The position numbers and the translations under genes are program-made. The notes beneath the pieces were generated by a model. The model had not been told where the DNA came from. It searched no databases and worked only from the letters and a program-made list of their open reading frames with translations. DNA of 64,000 nucleotides from Sporosarcina sp. ZBG7A (GTDB taxonomy: Bacteria > Bacillota > Bacilli > Bacillales_A > Planococcaceae), in NCBI RefSeq assembly GCF_000813425.1, contig NZ_JWIB01000014.1, positions 1-64,000 on the forward strand. The letters run 5' to 3'. Within the stretch, counting starts at the first letter, position 1. The number at the start of each line of letters is the position of its first letter. Positions 56,479 to 64,000 of this stretch are shown piece by piece.

Positions 56479-56682
56479 ATGTTACAGCATTTTCGAGTAC
56501 AGCCCATGTTTGAAGGTGGACAACTGCCCGGTTGGACGTTTTCATTCCAGCAAGGTTCTGAGCGATTTACAGGAGATTATATGCCTGATGGAACCATTAA
56601 GTGGACAAAATCCACACCTAATGATGAAGAATCCGTAAAAAAAATGGTACACGAGCTCATGACCTTTCACGTGTATGAATAA
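56479..56682 (+). CDS. yheE: YheE-like small protein (DUF5342)
   Basis: 67 residues, cytoplasmic: MLQHFRVQPMFEGGQLPGWT, then FSFQQGSERFTGDYMPDGTI and KWTKSTPNDEESVKKMVHELM. It matches the YheE family, small proteins of unknown function. The ATG at 56479 follows AAAGGGG with 8 bases of spacing; the first in-frame ATG (56461) lies in that site. It is part of the yheA/B/E group. Confidence 0.85.
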   Translation: MLQHFRVQPMFEGGQLPGWTFSFQQGSERFTGDYMPDGTIKWTKSTPNDEESVKKMVHELMTFHVYE

Positions 56683-56736
56683 GGAGCTCGTTTATGCACA
56701 GACTATCTGTATTAATTAATTTTGGAGGGAATGTGC

Positions 56737-56883
56737 ATGGAAGAAAAGACTCCTGAACAATTGGCAAAAGAAAAACAACAATTGTATGTTGAAAATCAAA
56801 AAACAGAAAATGTTTTTGAAGACAAAGATCGTATGACCGATGAACAAAACGCTTGGAAAGAAACGCAGCCTAAGCGGATGTAG
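56737..56883 (+). CDS. Small hydrophilic protein, 48 aa
   Basis: A frame below the usual size cut-off, from ATG 56737 to TAG 56881, with an excellent ribosome site TTTGGAGGGAATGTGC. It reads MEEKTPEQLAKEKQQLYVEN, then NVFEDKDRMTDEQNAWKE and ends TQPKRM. Very polar, Glu/Lys/Gln-rich and probably disordered or helical; no family recognised. A terminator follows 28 bases after the stop, consistent with expression either alone or with yheE (54 bases upstream). Confidence 0.65.
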   Translation: MEEKTPEQLAKEKQQLYVENQKTENVFEDKDRMTDEQNAWKETQPKRM

Positions 56884-56910
56884 CTGTCGGATCAATAATG
56901 ACAAAAAGTA

Positions 56911-56956
56911 AAGGGCTAGTCTAAAAGGGGTTATTTTCCTCTTGGACTAGCCTTTT
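56911..56956 (+). terminator. Rho-independent terminator after the 48-aa gene
   Basis: AAGGGCTAGTCTAAAAGG and CCTCTTGGACTAGCCTTTTT pair with a small internal mismatch, followed by T-rich sequence. Confidence 0.88.
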
Positions 56957-57248
56957 TCTCTTTAAATCAGCCATATAACGGAGTTGATTTTCGTTTCAGG
57001 CGGACGCTTTCTTACATTGAATCAAGAGTTTTTATAATATTAATGTAGAAGAATTAACATAGGAACTCCATTCAACCATTTCTTTTCGTTCCAGGACTCG
57101 CTTTCCGGCGGGCATGGCTTGAGCCTCCTCGTTCGCTTTGCTTCCTGCGGGGTCTCAAGGCTCATGCTATTCCCGCAGGAGTCGAGCCTTCCACTACAAG
57201 CAACGGTTAATCTTTTAGCTAACGAATACTGAACAATGTGCCCCTCAA
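56957..57248. other. Non-coding region carrying dispersed repeat elements
   Basis: Together with 56884-56956 this gives about 365 bases without a gene. It contains a truncated repeat edge (GTTTCAGGCGGACGCTTTC, near 56993-57012) and a nearly complete copy of the GC-rich element at 57081-57204 (separate entry). Confidence 0.6.
57081..57204. repeat. GC-rich dispersed intergenic repeat with long inverted ends
   Basis: The element runs from TTTCTTTTCGTTCCAGGACT to TCGAGCCTTCCACTACAAGC. Inside, GGACTCG / CGACTCC-type ends and GGCTTGAGCC / GGTCTCAAGGCTC arms can fold into one long hairpin, with GGCGGGCATGG facing ATGCTATTCCCGC. It is clearly more GC-rich than its surroundings. Elements with the cores CGCTTTCCGCGGGC and CTATTCCCGCAGGAGTCG are widespread between genes in Bacillaceae and Planococcaceae; I rely on memory for that. 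Not coding. Confidence 0.7.
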
Positions 57249-58520
57249 TTAGTCTTCAGATAATTTTTGTTTGCCAATCACTACATAGTAATAAATCGAA
57301 GAAATTACATAGAGCGCTGCTGTGATACTAAATGCGATTGCATAGCCCCAATAAAAACCACGTGCTACGACGAGGCCAGTTGCAATTGGGGCCATCGACG
57401 CCCAACCTAATTGGAATACGGTTTGGTTCATCGAGTTCGCGAGTCCCCTATACTTATCTGAAACGAGTTCCATCGCAACAGCACTTTGTATCGGATTCCC
57501 TGCATTCATAAGCGCTTGGCGGAGTAAAAACCCGAGAGACGCTAACATTAGTGAATTTGTAAATCCTGTGAGTAGTAAGAATGGGATTGAAAGCAACTGA
57601 AATAGAATAAGTGCCTTCACTTTACCAACTTTTTTTACAAGTATGGGACCAATAAGCACCGCCACTGCAGTCATAGCAGATCCAAGAGATAGTATCAGTC
57701 CGATATACGAGTTGGAAGCACTGAAACGATTGGCAAAGTATAAGTTTAAGTAAGGAACCACAAGACCCGAACCGATTCCAATCAGCAATCCTGCGAACGA
57801 AAAGTGAAGAATGAGGATGAAGTTCTTTTTGAAACTTGTATCCCTCATTTCCTCGGGAGTTGCTTTAATTTCCTTCTGAGTTGTTTCACGTACTTGTACT
57901 GGAATGGGCGGTTTGTCTTTCAAGGCGAACAAGGGTGGAAGCCCTAACGCAAATACCCCTGCGCCAACATATAACGACCATCGAATTGCATCCACTGCTC
58001 CCATATTGAAGAACAGTTGCAACCCATCTGCTAGCAATCCCCCTGCAAGACTTCCGATTACCTGAGAAACAGTGATCAGCGCAAACTGGATGCTGAATAG
58101 TTTGACCCTTTCAGATGGAGCTGAGTTTTCAGCGAGGAATGGAATACCCGATACTTGTACAAACGCCATAAAAACTCCTGTGAGTGAGGATACGAATATA
58201 ATGGGTTCTTCCATTACGGTTGCACTTCTCCAAAACAAAGTGGCGACCGTAATGACCGCTCCCCCTGTAATCATCCACTTGCGACCAAATTTATCGCTTA
58301 AAAATCCAGCAGGAACGAGCATGACAGCTGTAGCCAGTGCTGTCATGGAAATCACTTTTCCATTTACGGTTTCAGGCATACCAAGTTCACGAATATACAA
58401 ATTGTACATAACCATAAAGGCGCCAAGTCCGATTTGAATGAAGATATTTGCGAGCAAGAAGAATTTCACGTTTCGATTATACGATAAGATCGTTTTTTTC
58501 CAATCATGAATCAGGTTCAA
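57249..58520 (-). CDS. MFS transporter
   Basis: 423-residue major facilitator with about twelve helices: FFLLANIFIQIGLGAFMVMY, VISMTALATAVMLVPAGFLS, the loop-2/3 motif DKFGRKWMITGG (MFS signature), ISVSSLTGVF-like helices, FILILHFSFAGLLIGIGSGL and LVPYLNLYFANRF. It resembles YfmO/multidrug-type exporters, but no substrate can be assigned. Start: TTG at 58520 with GTAGGGG 6 bases upstream is best; the longer frame begins at a TTG with no usable site. It is monocistronic between the repeat region and the ABC exporter terminator. Confidence 0.88.
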   Translation of the reverse strand: MNLIHDWKKTILSYNRNVKFFLLANIFIQIGLGAFMVMYNLYIRELGMPETVNGKVISMTALATAVMLVPAGFLSDKFGRKWMITGGAVITVATLFWRSATVMEEPIIFVSSLTGVFMAFVQVSGIPFLAENSAPSERVKLFSIQFALITVSQVIGSLAGGLLADGLQLFFNMGAVDAIRWSLYVGAGVFALGLPPLFALKDKPPIPVQVRETTQKEIKATPEEMRDTSFKKNFILILHFSFAGLLIGIGSGLVVPYLNLYFANRFSASNSYIGLILSLGSAMTAVAVLIGPILVKKVGKVKALILFQLLSIPFLLLTGFTNSLMLASLGFLLRQALMNAGNPIQSAVAMELVSDKYRGLANSMNQTVFQLGWASMAPIATGLVVARGFYWGYAIAFSITAALYVISSIYYYVVIGKQKLSED

Positions 58521-58710
58521 GGGAACCCCTACTTTCTTATCCGGAATTTTCGATACTCTAAATATATGGTTTTTCGGGTAGGTACGCAATCCTTTTTCGA
58601 ATTATGAAACATATAGGCAAGAGGTTATGCTAGAGTACATTTCTCTAAATTTCCGATTCCTTGATTAAAAATGCTGATTCCTCTTCCTCGTATACTCCCC
58701 AAAAAGCTCA

Positions 58711-58745
58711 TAAAAAAAAGCCGAAGCTCATTGGCTTCGACTTTT
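58711..58745 (-). terminator. Rho-independent terminator after yheH
   Basis: GTCGAAGCC and GCTTCGGC pair around AATGA, followed by TTTTTTTT. It begins 7 bases after the yheH stop. Confidence 0.93.
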
Positions 58746-58751
58746 TCAATA

Positions 58752-60494
58752 TTAAACAGAAATCCCTGATTGCAACTTATACATTTGTGCATATTGACCG
58801 TCGAGCTGGACTAATTCGTCATGCGTTCCGCTTTCAACGATTTCACCGCGATCTAACACTAGAATCTTGTCTGCGTTTTTAATCGTTGAAAGTCTGTGAG
58901 CAATGATGAACGTCGTACGTCCCTTTTTCAATACGTCCATCGCATGCTGAATAATTTCCTCCGTCTCTGTATCAATATTGGAGGTTGCTTCATCCAATAT
59001 TAAAATCGCAGGGTCGAACGCGAGTGCCCGCGCAAAAGAAATGAGCTGTCGTTGTCCACTAGAGAGAGTGCTTCCTTTTTCAACAACAGGTTCTTCAATC
59101 CCTTTAGGCAAATGCTCAAGAACTCGTTCTCCACCAACTGCTTCCAACGATTCACGAACTTTTTCCCTGGAGATTCGTTCATCGCCAAGACTGATGTTGG
59201 ATTCAACAGTTCCAGTGAACAAATAAGGATCTTGTAGTACGATGCCCATATGATTGCGGATCGTCTGGCGTGGTAAGGAAGTAATGTCGTGACCATCGAT
59301 TAAAATCTTTCCTTTAACCGGATCATAGAAACGGAATAACAAGTTCATGATTGAACTTTTCCCTGAACCCGTATGACCAACGAGTGCCACCGTTTCCCCA
59401 CGTTTCGCTTCGAACTTAATGTCCTTTAAAACATATTCCTCTTCTTTGTAGGCAAACCATACATCCTCAAACGTCACATTTCCCTCGTAGCGCTCCATTC
59501 GTTCATCACTCACAGATTCTCCAGATCGATCTAGTAGCTGGAACACCCGCTCTGCAGCAACTAAAGAATGTTCGAGTCTCGCGAACTGATTAACAATACC
59601 TGTTACAGGGTTAAACAGACGTGTAATGTAGTCAACAAACGCATACAGTAAACCTACGGATACAACGCTTTCTGTTGTAATTGAAGCTCCTGCGAAATAC
59701 CAAATGAAAATAACGAATGTAATCGATCGTATCGCATTGACCAAGTTATGGGACGTTGCCGCTTCCACTTTCAGTAACTTCGTCTGGTAGTCATAATGCG
59801 TCGTATTCAGTTCTTCAAATTCGTCTTCCATCTGTTTCTCGCGTCCGAATGCCTGAATGATCGTCATCCCGTTAATAGATTCATTGATCATCCCATTCAT
59901 GTCGCTGACTTTTGCCCGGATGACGTGATTGACTTTGGAAGCAAATTTTCGATAAAGAATCATCCAGATGTAGAGTAGTGGTAAGACAAAAAGCAAAATC
60001 GCTCCCATTTTCGGATCCAAACTGAATAATGCTATATAGATTCCAATGATGTACATGCCGCTAATCGCAAATTGAGATACGACGGTTACGTACAAATGTC
60101 GTATGGCTTCGGTATCATTCGTCACACGCGCCACAACTTTACCTGCAGGCAAGTTATCAAAATAACTGATCGGCAACGTTTGAATATGTTGATATAGTTC
60201 ATTTCTCATTTTCTGGACAATCCGGTTCGCTGTCGCCTGCAAAAGCAAATACTGTCCATAACGGAAGATTGCCGTGACAACTGCTAGGCCGAAAAAGATT
60301 GCGAGAAGTTTAGCAATCGGTTCAAAATCAATGCCACCTGTTGCTGCACCTGCTATATGATTATCTATAATTTGTTTTGCAATGATCGGGCCAAGCAAAT
60401 CTGCCCCAACCGCTATCGCGAGGAGTGCCATGCCGCCAACGAAATACCCTTTGAATTGTAGCGCATAGTTTACTAATCGTTTACCTGTCGTCAT
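58752..60494 (-). CDS. yheH: ABC exporter subunit YheH (BmrD-like)
   Basis: One half of a heterodimeric type I ABC exporter. The 580 residues: six-helix transmembrane domain (about 1-310) and ATPase with Walker A LVGHTGSGKSSIMNLLFRFY (near 374), Q-loop VLQDPYLFTGT, signature STLSSGQRQLISFAR, Walker B AILILDEATSNID with the catalytic Glu, and H-loop IIAHRLS. This is the catalytically competent half; the signature reads LSSGQ rather than LSGGQ. It overlaps the yheI stop by one base. B. subtilis BmrD has the same role in multidrug export. Confidence 0.94.
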   Translation of the reverse strand: MTTGKRLVNYALQFKGYFVGGMALLAIAVGADLLGPIIAKQIIDNHIAGAATGGIDFEPIAKLLAIFFGLAVVTAIFRYGQYLLLQATANRIVQKMRNELYQHIQTLPISYFDNLPAGKVVARVTNDTEAIRHLYVTVVSQFAISGMYIIGIYIALFSLDPKMGAILLFVLPLLYIWMILYRKFASKVNHVIRAKVSDMNGMINESINGMTIIQAFGREKQMEDEFEELNTTHYDYQTKLLKVEAATSHNLVNAIRSITFVIFIWYFAGASITTESVVSVGLLYAFVDYITRLFNPVTGIVNQFARLEHSLVAAERVFQLLDRSGESVSDERMERYEGNVTFEDVWFAYKEEEYVLKDIKFEAKRGETVALVGHTGSGKSSIMNLLFRFYDPVKGKILIDGHDITSLPRQTIRNHMGIVLQDPYLFTGTVESNISLGDERISREKVRESLEAVGGERVLEHLPKGIEEPVVEKGSTLSSGQRQLISFARALAFDPAILILDEATSNIDTETEEIIQHAMDVLKKGRTTFIIAHRLSTIKNADKILVLDRGEIVESGTHDELVQLDGQYAQMYKLQSGISV

Positions 60495-62233
60495 TATTCT
60501 CCCCCTCCGATCTGCTGGCGATCATATTGTTCTTTATACCAGCCGTTCATCGAGAGCAAGTCTTCGTGATTTCCTTCTTCAATCACACGGCCATCCTCAA
60601 GGACAATAATCCAATCCGCATGCTGAATTGCTGATAATCGGTGCGTTGTGATAATTGTCGTTTTCCCACTACGCTCGTTTTGGATGTTCTCAATGATTCT
60701 TGTTTCCGTTTTTGCATCTACCGCAGATAGTGAATCATCCAAGACCAGAATCTCTGGATTTTTCACAATAGCACGAGCGATAGAAATTCGCTGTTTTTGT
60801 CCACCTGAAAGGGCGACTCCTTTTTCACCGACAAGGGTTTGTAACCCTTCCGGCAATAGTTCCAAGTCCTTTTCAAAGTGGGCAAGTCGAATCGCTTCTG
60901 CAATATCACGATCGTCTGCATCCGGTTTACCAAATAAAATATTGTCGCGAACCGAACGTGAAAATAACACATGATCCTGAGGCACATAACCAATCCAGTT
61001 ACGGACTTGCTCCTTCGTCATATCATCCAAACGGTTCCCGTCAAATGAGAGCAAGCCTTCACCTGCAGGATATTCGCGCAGCAACTGTTTGACAAATGTC
61101 GTCTTTCCGCTGCCCGTTTTTCCAACGATACCTAATGTTTGGCCACCTGATAGTTTCACACGGATCTGATCCAAGTTTTTACGTTCAGACGTTGGATATG
61201 CAAAACTGACGTCTTCAAAACCGATCACTCCAGGACGGTTCATCTGCACAGGCATCGATGGATCTCTGACATCTTCAATTGCATCCAATGTTTCTTGAAC
61301 GCGATCGAGTGATGCATTTCCGCGTTGCATGACATTGATGAGTTCACCAATGGCAAACATTGGCCACACAATCATTCCGAGATAGACGTTGAACGTAACC
61401 AATCCACCTAATGACATCTCTCCCACGGAAACCAAATAGGCTCCATAACCGAGACCAATCATATACGATAACGATGTCATTATTTTTGATATGGGGGTGA
61501 ACAGTGCGTCGATCCGTTCAACTTCCATATTCTTTTGGTAAACGTCTTCTGTCGCATCTTCAAAGCGCTTTTCTTCAGCGCGTTCCTGAACATATGCACG
61601 CACGACCCGGACACCCGCCACAGCTTCTAGCACGTCATCATTCAGATCACCGAATGCCTTTTGTGCGGTTACGAATTTGAGATGTATTCGTTTTCCAAGC
61701 ACTTGCATTAAATAAGCTAAAATGGGTAATGGTAAAATTGCTGCAAGTGTTAGTTTCCACGACACGAGGAACCCCATCATGACAATTAGGGTGAACAAGT
61801 ATACCGTGGAGTCAATCAGCGTCATAATTCCAAATCCAGCCGTTTCAGAGATGGCTTGAAGATCATTTGTTGATCGGGCCATTAAATCCCCTGTTTTGTT
61901 ACGTTGATAAAATGACGGGGTCATCTTTAGAAAATGGCGCATTAAATTGCCACGTAATTTCCGTTCAATGACATTGGCGCCACCAAACAATTGGTATTGC
62001 CAAACGTAATCCCCAATATATCCAATTACAATAATGAGTAACATGATGCCGATATATGTCCAAAGCAATTGAGCATTCATCGTATTCAAGTGGATTCCGT
62101 CGATTGCCTTACCTATAATCCATGGGGGGATAATTCCCAAGATACTTGACATAATTAATAATAGGAGAGCAATGGTATAGCGCTTCTTATTCTCCTTAAA
62201 AAACCAACTTAATTTCCCTAAAACCGAAAACAT
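60494..62233 (-). CDS. yheI: ABC exporter subunit YheI (BmrC-like)
   Basis: Partner of YheH. The 579 residues: six-helix domain (about 15-320) and ATPase with Walker A IVGKTGSGKTTFVKQLL (near 364), signature VALSGGQKQRISIARAI, Walker B ILVLDDSLSAVD and H-loop TTHRLSAIQ. The residue after the Walker B Asp is Asp instead of the catalytic Glu, so this half has the degenerate site expected in BmrC-type heterodimers. ATG at 62233 after AAGAAAGGTCGTAGATATAGT. Expression is probably gated by the leader ORF and terminator upstream (62403-62554). Confidence 0.94.
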   Translation of the reverse strand: MFSVLGKLSWFFKENKKRYTIALLLLIMSSILGIIPPWIIGKAIDGIHLNTMNAQLLWTYIGIMLLIIVIGYIGDYVWQYQLFGGANVIERKLRGNLMRHFLKMTPSFYQRNKTGDLMARSTNDLQAISETAGFGIMTLIDSTVYLFTLIVMMGFLVSWKLTLAAILPLPILAYLMQVLGKRIHLKFVTAQKAFGDLNDDVLEAVAGVRVVRAYVQERAEEKRFEDATEDVYQKNMEVERIDALFTPISKIMTSLSYMIGLGYGAYLVSVGEMSLGGLVTFNVYLGMIVWPMFAIGELINVMQRGNASLDRVQETLDAIEDVRDPSMPVQMNRPGVIGFEDVSFAYPTSERKNLDQIRVKLSGGQTLGIVGKTGSGKTTFVKQLLREYPAGEGLLSFDGNRLDDMTKEQVRNWIGYVPQDHVLFSRSVRDNILFGKPDADDRDIAEAIRLAHFEKDLELLPEGLQTLVGEKGVALSGGQKQRISIARAIVKNPEILVLDDSLSAVDAKTETRIIENIQNERSGKTTIITTHRLSAIQHADWIIVLEDGRVIEEGNHEDLLSMNGWYKEQYDRQQIGGGE

Positions 62234-62402
62234 ACTATATCTACGACCTTTCTTGGAGCAACTTCAGCTATCCGCCTTCTGGTGTCTCCTTTTTAAGCAA
62301 TTTTATAGGTTGGAACGTTTCGTTCATCACATCTATAGCTCCCCTTTCGTATTAGTTGTATATGCAACACGCTTTGCGTGATAACACCTTATTTTAGTGA
62401 AC

Positions 62403-62441
62403 ATAAAAAGACACACGTTCTCCATTCAGAGACGTATGTCT
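62403..62441 (-). terminator. Attenuator-type terminator upstream of yheI
   Basis: AGACATACGTCTCT and AGAACGTGTGTCT pair around GAATGG with small mismatches, followed by TTTTTATG. Its 5' arm can instead fold into TTCAGA...TCTGAA with the loop, which would break the terminator. It lies between the leader ORF stop (62489) and yheI. Confidence 0.8.
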
Positions 62442-62488
62442 GAATAGGGAACGGTGCCCTGTAACCTAACGATTTTAGATTCAATCTA

Positions 62489-62554
62489 CTATAATCGCGG
62501 TGCGAAGGGCCAAGCTTGAAGTTGAGTGATTTTGTGCGCTACACGTTTGTTCAT
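62489..62554 (-). CDS. Leader peptide of the yheIH operon (BmrB-like role)
   Basis: 21 codons from ATG 62554 to TAG 62489, with a strong ribosome site GGAGGG 6 bases upstream. The peptide begins MNKRVAHKITQ and ends QAWPFAPRL, a Trp-Pro-Phe-Ala-Pro stretch that could stall ribosomes in the presence of translation inhibitors. The attenuator terminator follows 48 bases after the stop. In B. subtilis, bmrB plays this part upstream of bmrCD. I infer that stalling in the leader favours the alternative fold and lets transcription reach yheI. Too short for standard gene finders. Confidence 0.82.
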   Translation of the reverse strand: MNKRVAHKITQLQAWPFAPRL

Positions 62555-62595
62555 GTCAAGCCCTCCTTTTCCTTTCGAGTTTCGAATAATATTAG

Positions 62596-62623
62596 ATTAT
62601 CACGCTCTTTTGAACATTGTCAA
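62596..62623 (-). promoter_or_regulatory. SigA-type promoter of the leader-yheIH operon
   Basis: TTGACA (62623-62618), a 16-base spacer and GATAAT (62601-62596). It reads leftwards into the leader ORF; a start near 62589 leaves about 35 bases to its ATG. Confidence 0.75.
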
Positions 62624-62687
62624 TACTTTTTATGAAATCTTTTGAAAATTTCATAGGTTCTTACAGGAGATTCCAGAGGAAAAATCA

Positions 62688-62716
62688 TTGTATTTCTCGC
62701 TTTAACCATTTATGAT
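62688..62716 (+). promoter_or_regulatory. SigA-type promoter of the CNNM gene
   Basis: TTGTAT (62688-62693), a 17-base spacer and TATGAT (62711-62716). Divergent from the leader-yheIH promoter, about 65 bases apart. Confidence 0.7.
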
Positions 62717-62757
62717 TAGTTCAACTACCTAATTTTAAACCACAGGAGGTGTACGCT

Positions 62758-62781
62758 TTGTTTCCCCCTTCACTGGCATGA
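62758..62781 (+). CDS. Possible 7-codon coupling ORF before the CNNM gene
   Basis: TTG at 62758 lies 7 bases after a perfect GGAGGTG and reads MFPPSLA then TGA. The TGA overlaps the ATG at 62778 of the CNNM frame (ATGA). The CNNM frame itself has no ribosome site near its ATG. Either ribosomes reinitiate from this mini-ORF, or a one-base loss in the run of five C (62764-62768) broke an originally longer start. The second would fuse MFPPFTG to the gene. Confidence 0.45.
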   Translation: MFPPSLA

Positions 62782-64000
62782 AACAAAGCACCCATTTGGA
62801 TATTCCCATACGCTTGGCAGCATTTGCTGCCTTGATCGCCCTCACTGCATTTTTTGTTGCAGCTGAGTTTGCAATAGTGAAAGTCAGAATGACACGAATC
62901 GATCAGCTAGCTTTAGCAGGCAACAAAAAAGCTGTAAATGCTAAACGAGTTGTAGATAACCTCGATGAATACTTGTCTGCCTGTCAGCTCGGAATTACGA
63001 TTACCGCACTCGGACTCGGTATGCTTGGAGAACCGACCGTTGCGTTAATGCTTGAGCCTCTGTTTACTTATTTGCAGTTATCAACTAGCATGACAGTCTT
63101 CCTTTCTTTTTCTATCGCGCTTATTGTCGTGACATTCCTTCATGTTGTCATTGGTGAGCTTGCTCCAAAAACGGTAGCGATTCAGAAAGCAGAAACGTTA
63201 ACACTTGCACTTGCAAAACCACTCATCATCTTTTATCGCACGATGTATCCGTTCATTAAGATCTTAAATGGTTCAGCAAGATTAGTGACTCGATTATTTG
63301 GCTTTCGACCAATCCATGAAGCAGATGTAGCCCATACAGAAGAAGAATTGCGAATGATTTTGTCCGACAGTTTGAAAAGCGGGGAAATCAATCAATCCGA
63401 ATACAAATATGTGAACAAAATATTTGAATTCGATGATCGGATTGCAAAAGAAATTATGGTTCCTCGAACGGAAATGATGACCATTGAAAAAGAAATGACC
63501 GCTGCTGAAATCTTCAACATGCCTGGCATCGAGCAATTCACTCGATACCCTGTTACCGATGGTGACAAGGATCATGTTATTGGTCTCGTTAATATGAAGC
63601 ATTTGCTCACAGCATATATTAAGAACCCTAAAAACGGAGAGTTACCGGTCACTGCGTACATGCAGCCGATTATTCGTGTCATTGAAACGATGGCAATTGG
63701 AGACTTGCTGTTAAAAATCCAACGAGAACGCATTCATATGGCGATTCTTATGGATGAATACGGTGGAACCTCCGGATTGGTTACCATTGAAGATATCCTT
63801 GAAGAAATCGTTGGTGAAATACAAGATGAATTTGACCAAGACGAATTACCAGATGTTCAGGTAGTTGGTGAAGGCCATTTCATCCTCGACGCAAAAATGC
63901 TTTTGGACAACGTCAATGATACACTTGGCATCGACCTCGATGAAGAGGATATCGATACCATTGGTGGATGGTTCATGTCTCAACGCTTTGAAGCCATTCC
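62778..64000 (+). CDS. CNNM/CorC-HlyC family membrane protein (partial, runs off window)
   Basis: The frame is open to the window end, 407 codons so far. It begins MKQSTHLDIPIRLAAFAALI with helix LAAFAALIALTAFFVAAEFA, the CNNM (DUF21) signature MTRIDQLALAGNKKA, ACQLGITITALGLGMLGEPT and IVVTFLHVVIGELAPKTVA. Then come two CBS domains (about 215-335: EIMVPRTEMMTIEKEM, RIHMAILMDEYGGTSGLVTI) and the start of the CorC/HlyC domain (EFDQDELPDVQVVGEGHFIL). Bacterial members include Mg2+ exporters such as MpfA and haemolysin-like proteins; exact transport is not proven. The start region is unusual (see the mini-ORF at 62758). Confidence 0.92.
   Translation, partial: MKQSTHLDIPIRLAAFAALIALTAFFVAAEFAIVKVRMTRIDQLALAGNKKAVNAKRVVDNLDEYLSACQLGITITALGLGMLGEPTVALMLEPLFTYLQLSTSMTVFLSFSIALIVVTFLHVVIGELAPKTVAIQKAETLTLALAKPLIIFYRTMYPFIKILNGSARLVTRLFGFRPIHEADVAHTEEELRMILSDSLKSGEINQSEYKYVNKIFEFDDRIAKEIMVPRTEMMTIEKEMTAAEIFNMPGIEQFTRYPVTDGDKDHVIGLVNMKHLLTAYIKNPKNGELPVTAYMQPIIRVIETMAIGDLLLKIQRERIHMAILMDEYGGTSGLVTIEDILEEIVGEIQDEFDQDELPDVQVVGEGHFILDAKMLLDNVNDTLGIDLDEEDIDTIGGWFMSQRFEAI

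Noticed and set aside
56716-56904. 62-aa minus-strand hydrophobic frame
   Set aside because: Shadow of the plus-strand 48-aa gene, which has the clear ribosome site. Its Phe-rich sequence is the complement of Lys/Glu codons.
63294-63602. 102-aa minus-strand frame at the right end
   Set aside because: Antisense to the CNNM gene, whose family motifs are unambiguous.

Overview
The window is chromosomal DNA from a low-to-moderate GC Gram-positive of the Bacillales. Gene order follows blocks known from Bacillus subtilis: secG-est-rnr-smpB-ssrA, cggR-gapA-pgk-tpiA-gpmI-eno, crh-whiA-yvcK-rapZ-yvcI, hprK-lgt-yvoD-ppaX-yvoF, uvrBA, ecsAB-hit-scoC-prsA, yhaMNO, yheA/B/E and yheHI. The protein sequences, many TTG/GTG starts and the intergenic repeat families suggest Planococcaceae, perhaps Sporosarcina. 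That assignment is inference; no 16S is present.

Layout. Positions 1-3200 look like an AT-rich accessory segment. It lies between the 3' end of the tmRNA gene ssrA and an imperfect copy of that 3' end at 65-90. It holds one unrecognised 512-aa membrane protein, one decayed gene and degenerate short repeats. Positions 3200-7650 (minus strand) hold ssrA, smpB, rnr, a carboxylesterase and secG: ribosome rescue, RNA decay and secretion. Positions 7747-14941 are the lower-glycolysis operon under its regulator CggR, with a promoter, an internal hairpin and a terminator between gapA and pgk. A thioredoxin-fold gene, a TPM/LemA pair and tRNA-Arg(CCG) follow. clpP is on the plus strand behind a CtsR operator.

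Positions 17740-28101 carry carbon-catabolite and envelope functions (crh, whiA, yvcK, rapZ, yvcI, trxB, a TPR protein, yvoF, ppaX, yvoD, lgt, hprK). Crh and its kinase HprK are both here, although in separate operons. yvlB and uvrA/uvrB (LexA box) follow. Positions 34537-39986 hold an IDEAL-domain protein, the Ecs transporter, Hit, a YtxH protein, ScoC/Hpr, a YjcZ-type peptide and PrsA. A minisatellite-like block of 21-nt repeats separates prsA from yhaM-yhaN-yhaO. Next come a NatAB-like transporter, a small HTH regulator with tandem palindromic operators, yhzD, methylglyoxal synthase, an RsbR-like STAS protein, enoyl-CoA hydratase, hemZ, yheA/yheB, a metal-receptor-like protein, a ferritin-like protein, yheE and an MFS transporter.

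The right end holds a heterodimeric ABC exporter (yheI/yheH, BmrCD-like). It is preceded by a 21-codon leader ORF and a terminator, which I read as a translation-coupled attenuation switch. The window ends inside a CNNM/CorC-family protein whose start is set up unusually, with a mini-ORF overlapping its ATG. The most interesting items are this leader/attenuator, the ssrA-linked segment with its unknown membrane protein, the 21-nt repeat locus, the paired palindromes at the HTH gene and the RsbR paralogue lacking the usual phospho-threonines. I saw no CRISPR array, transposase or integrase.
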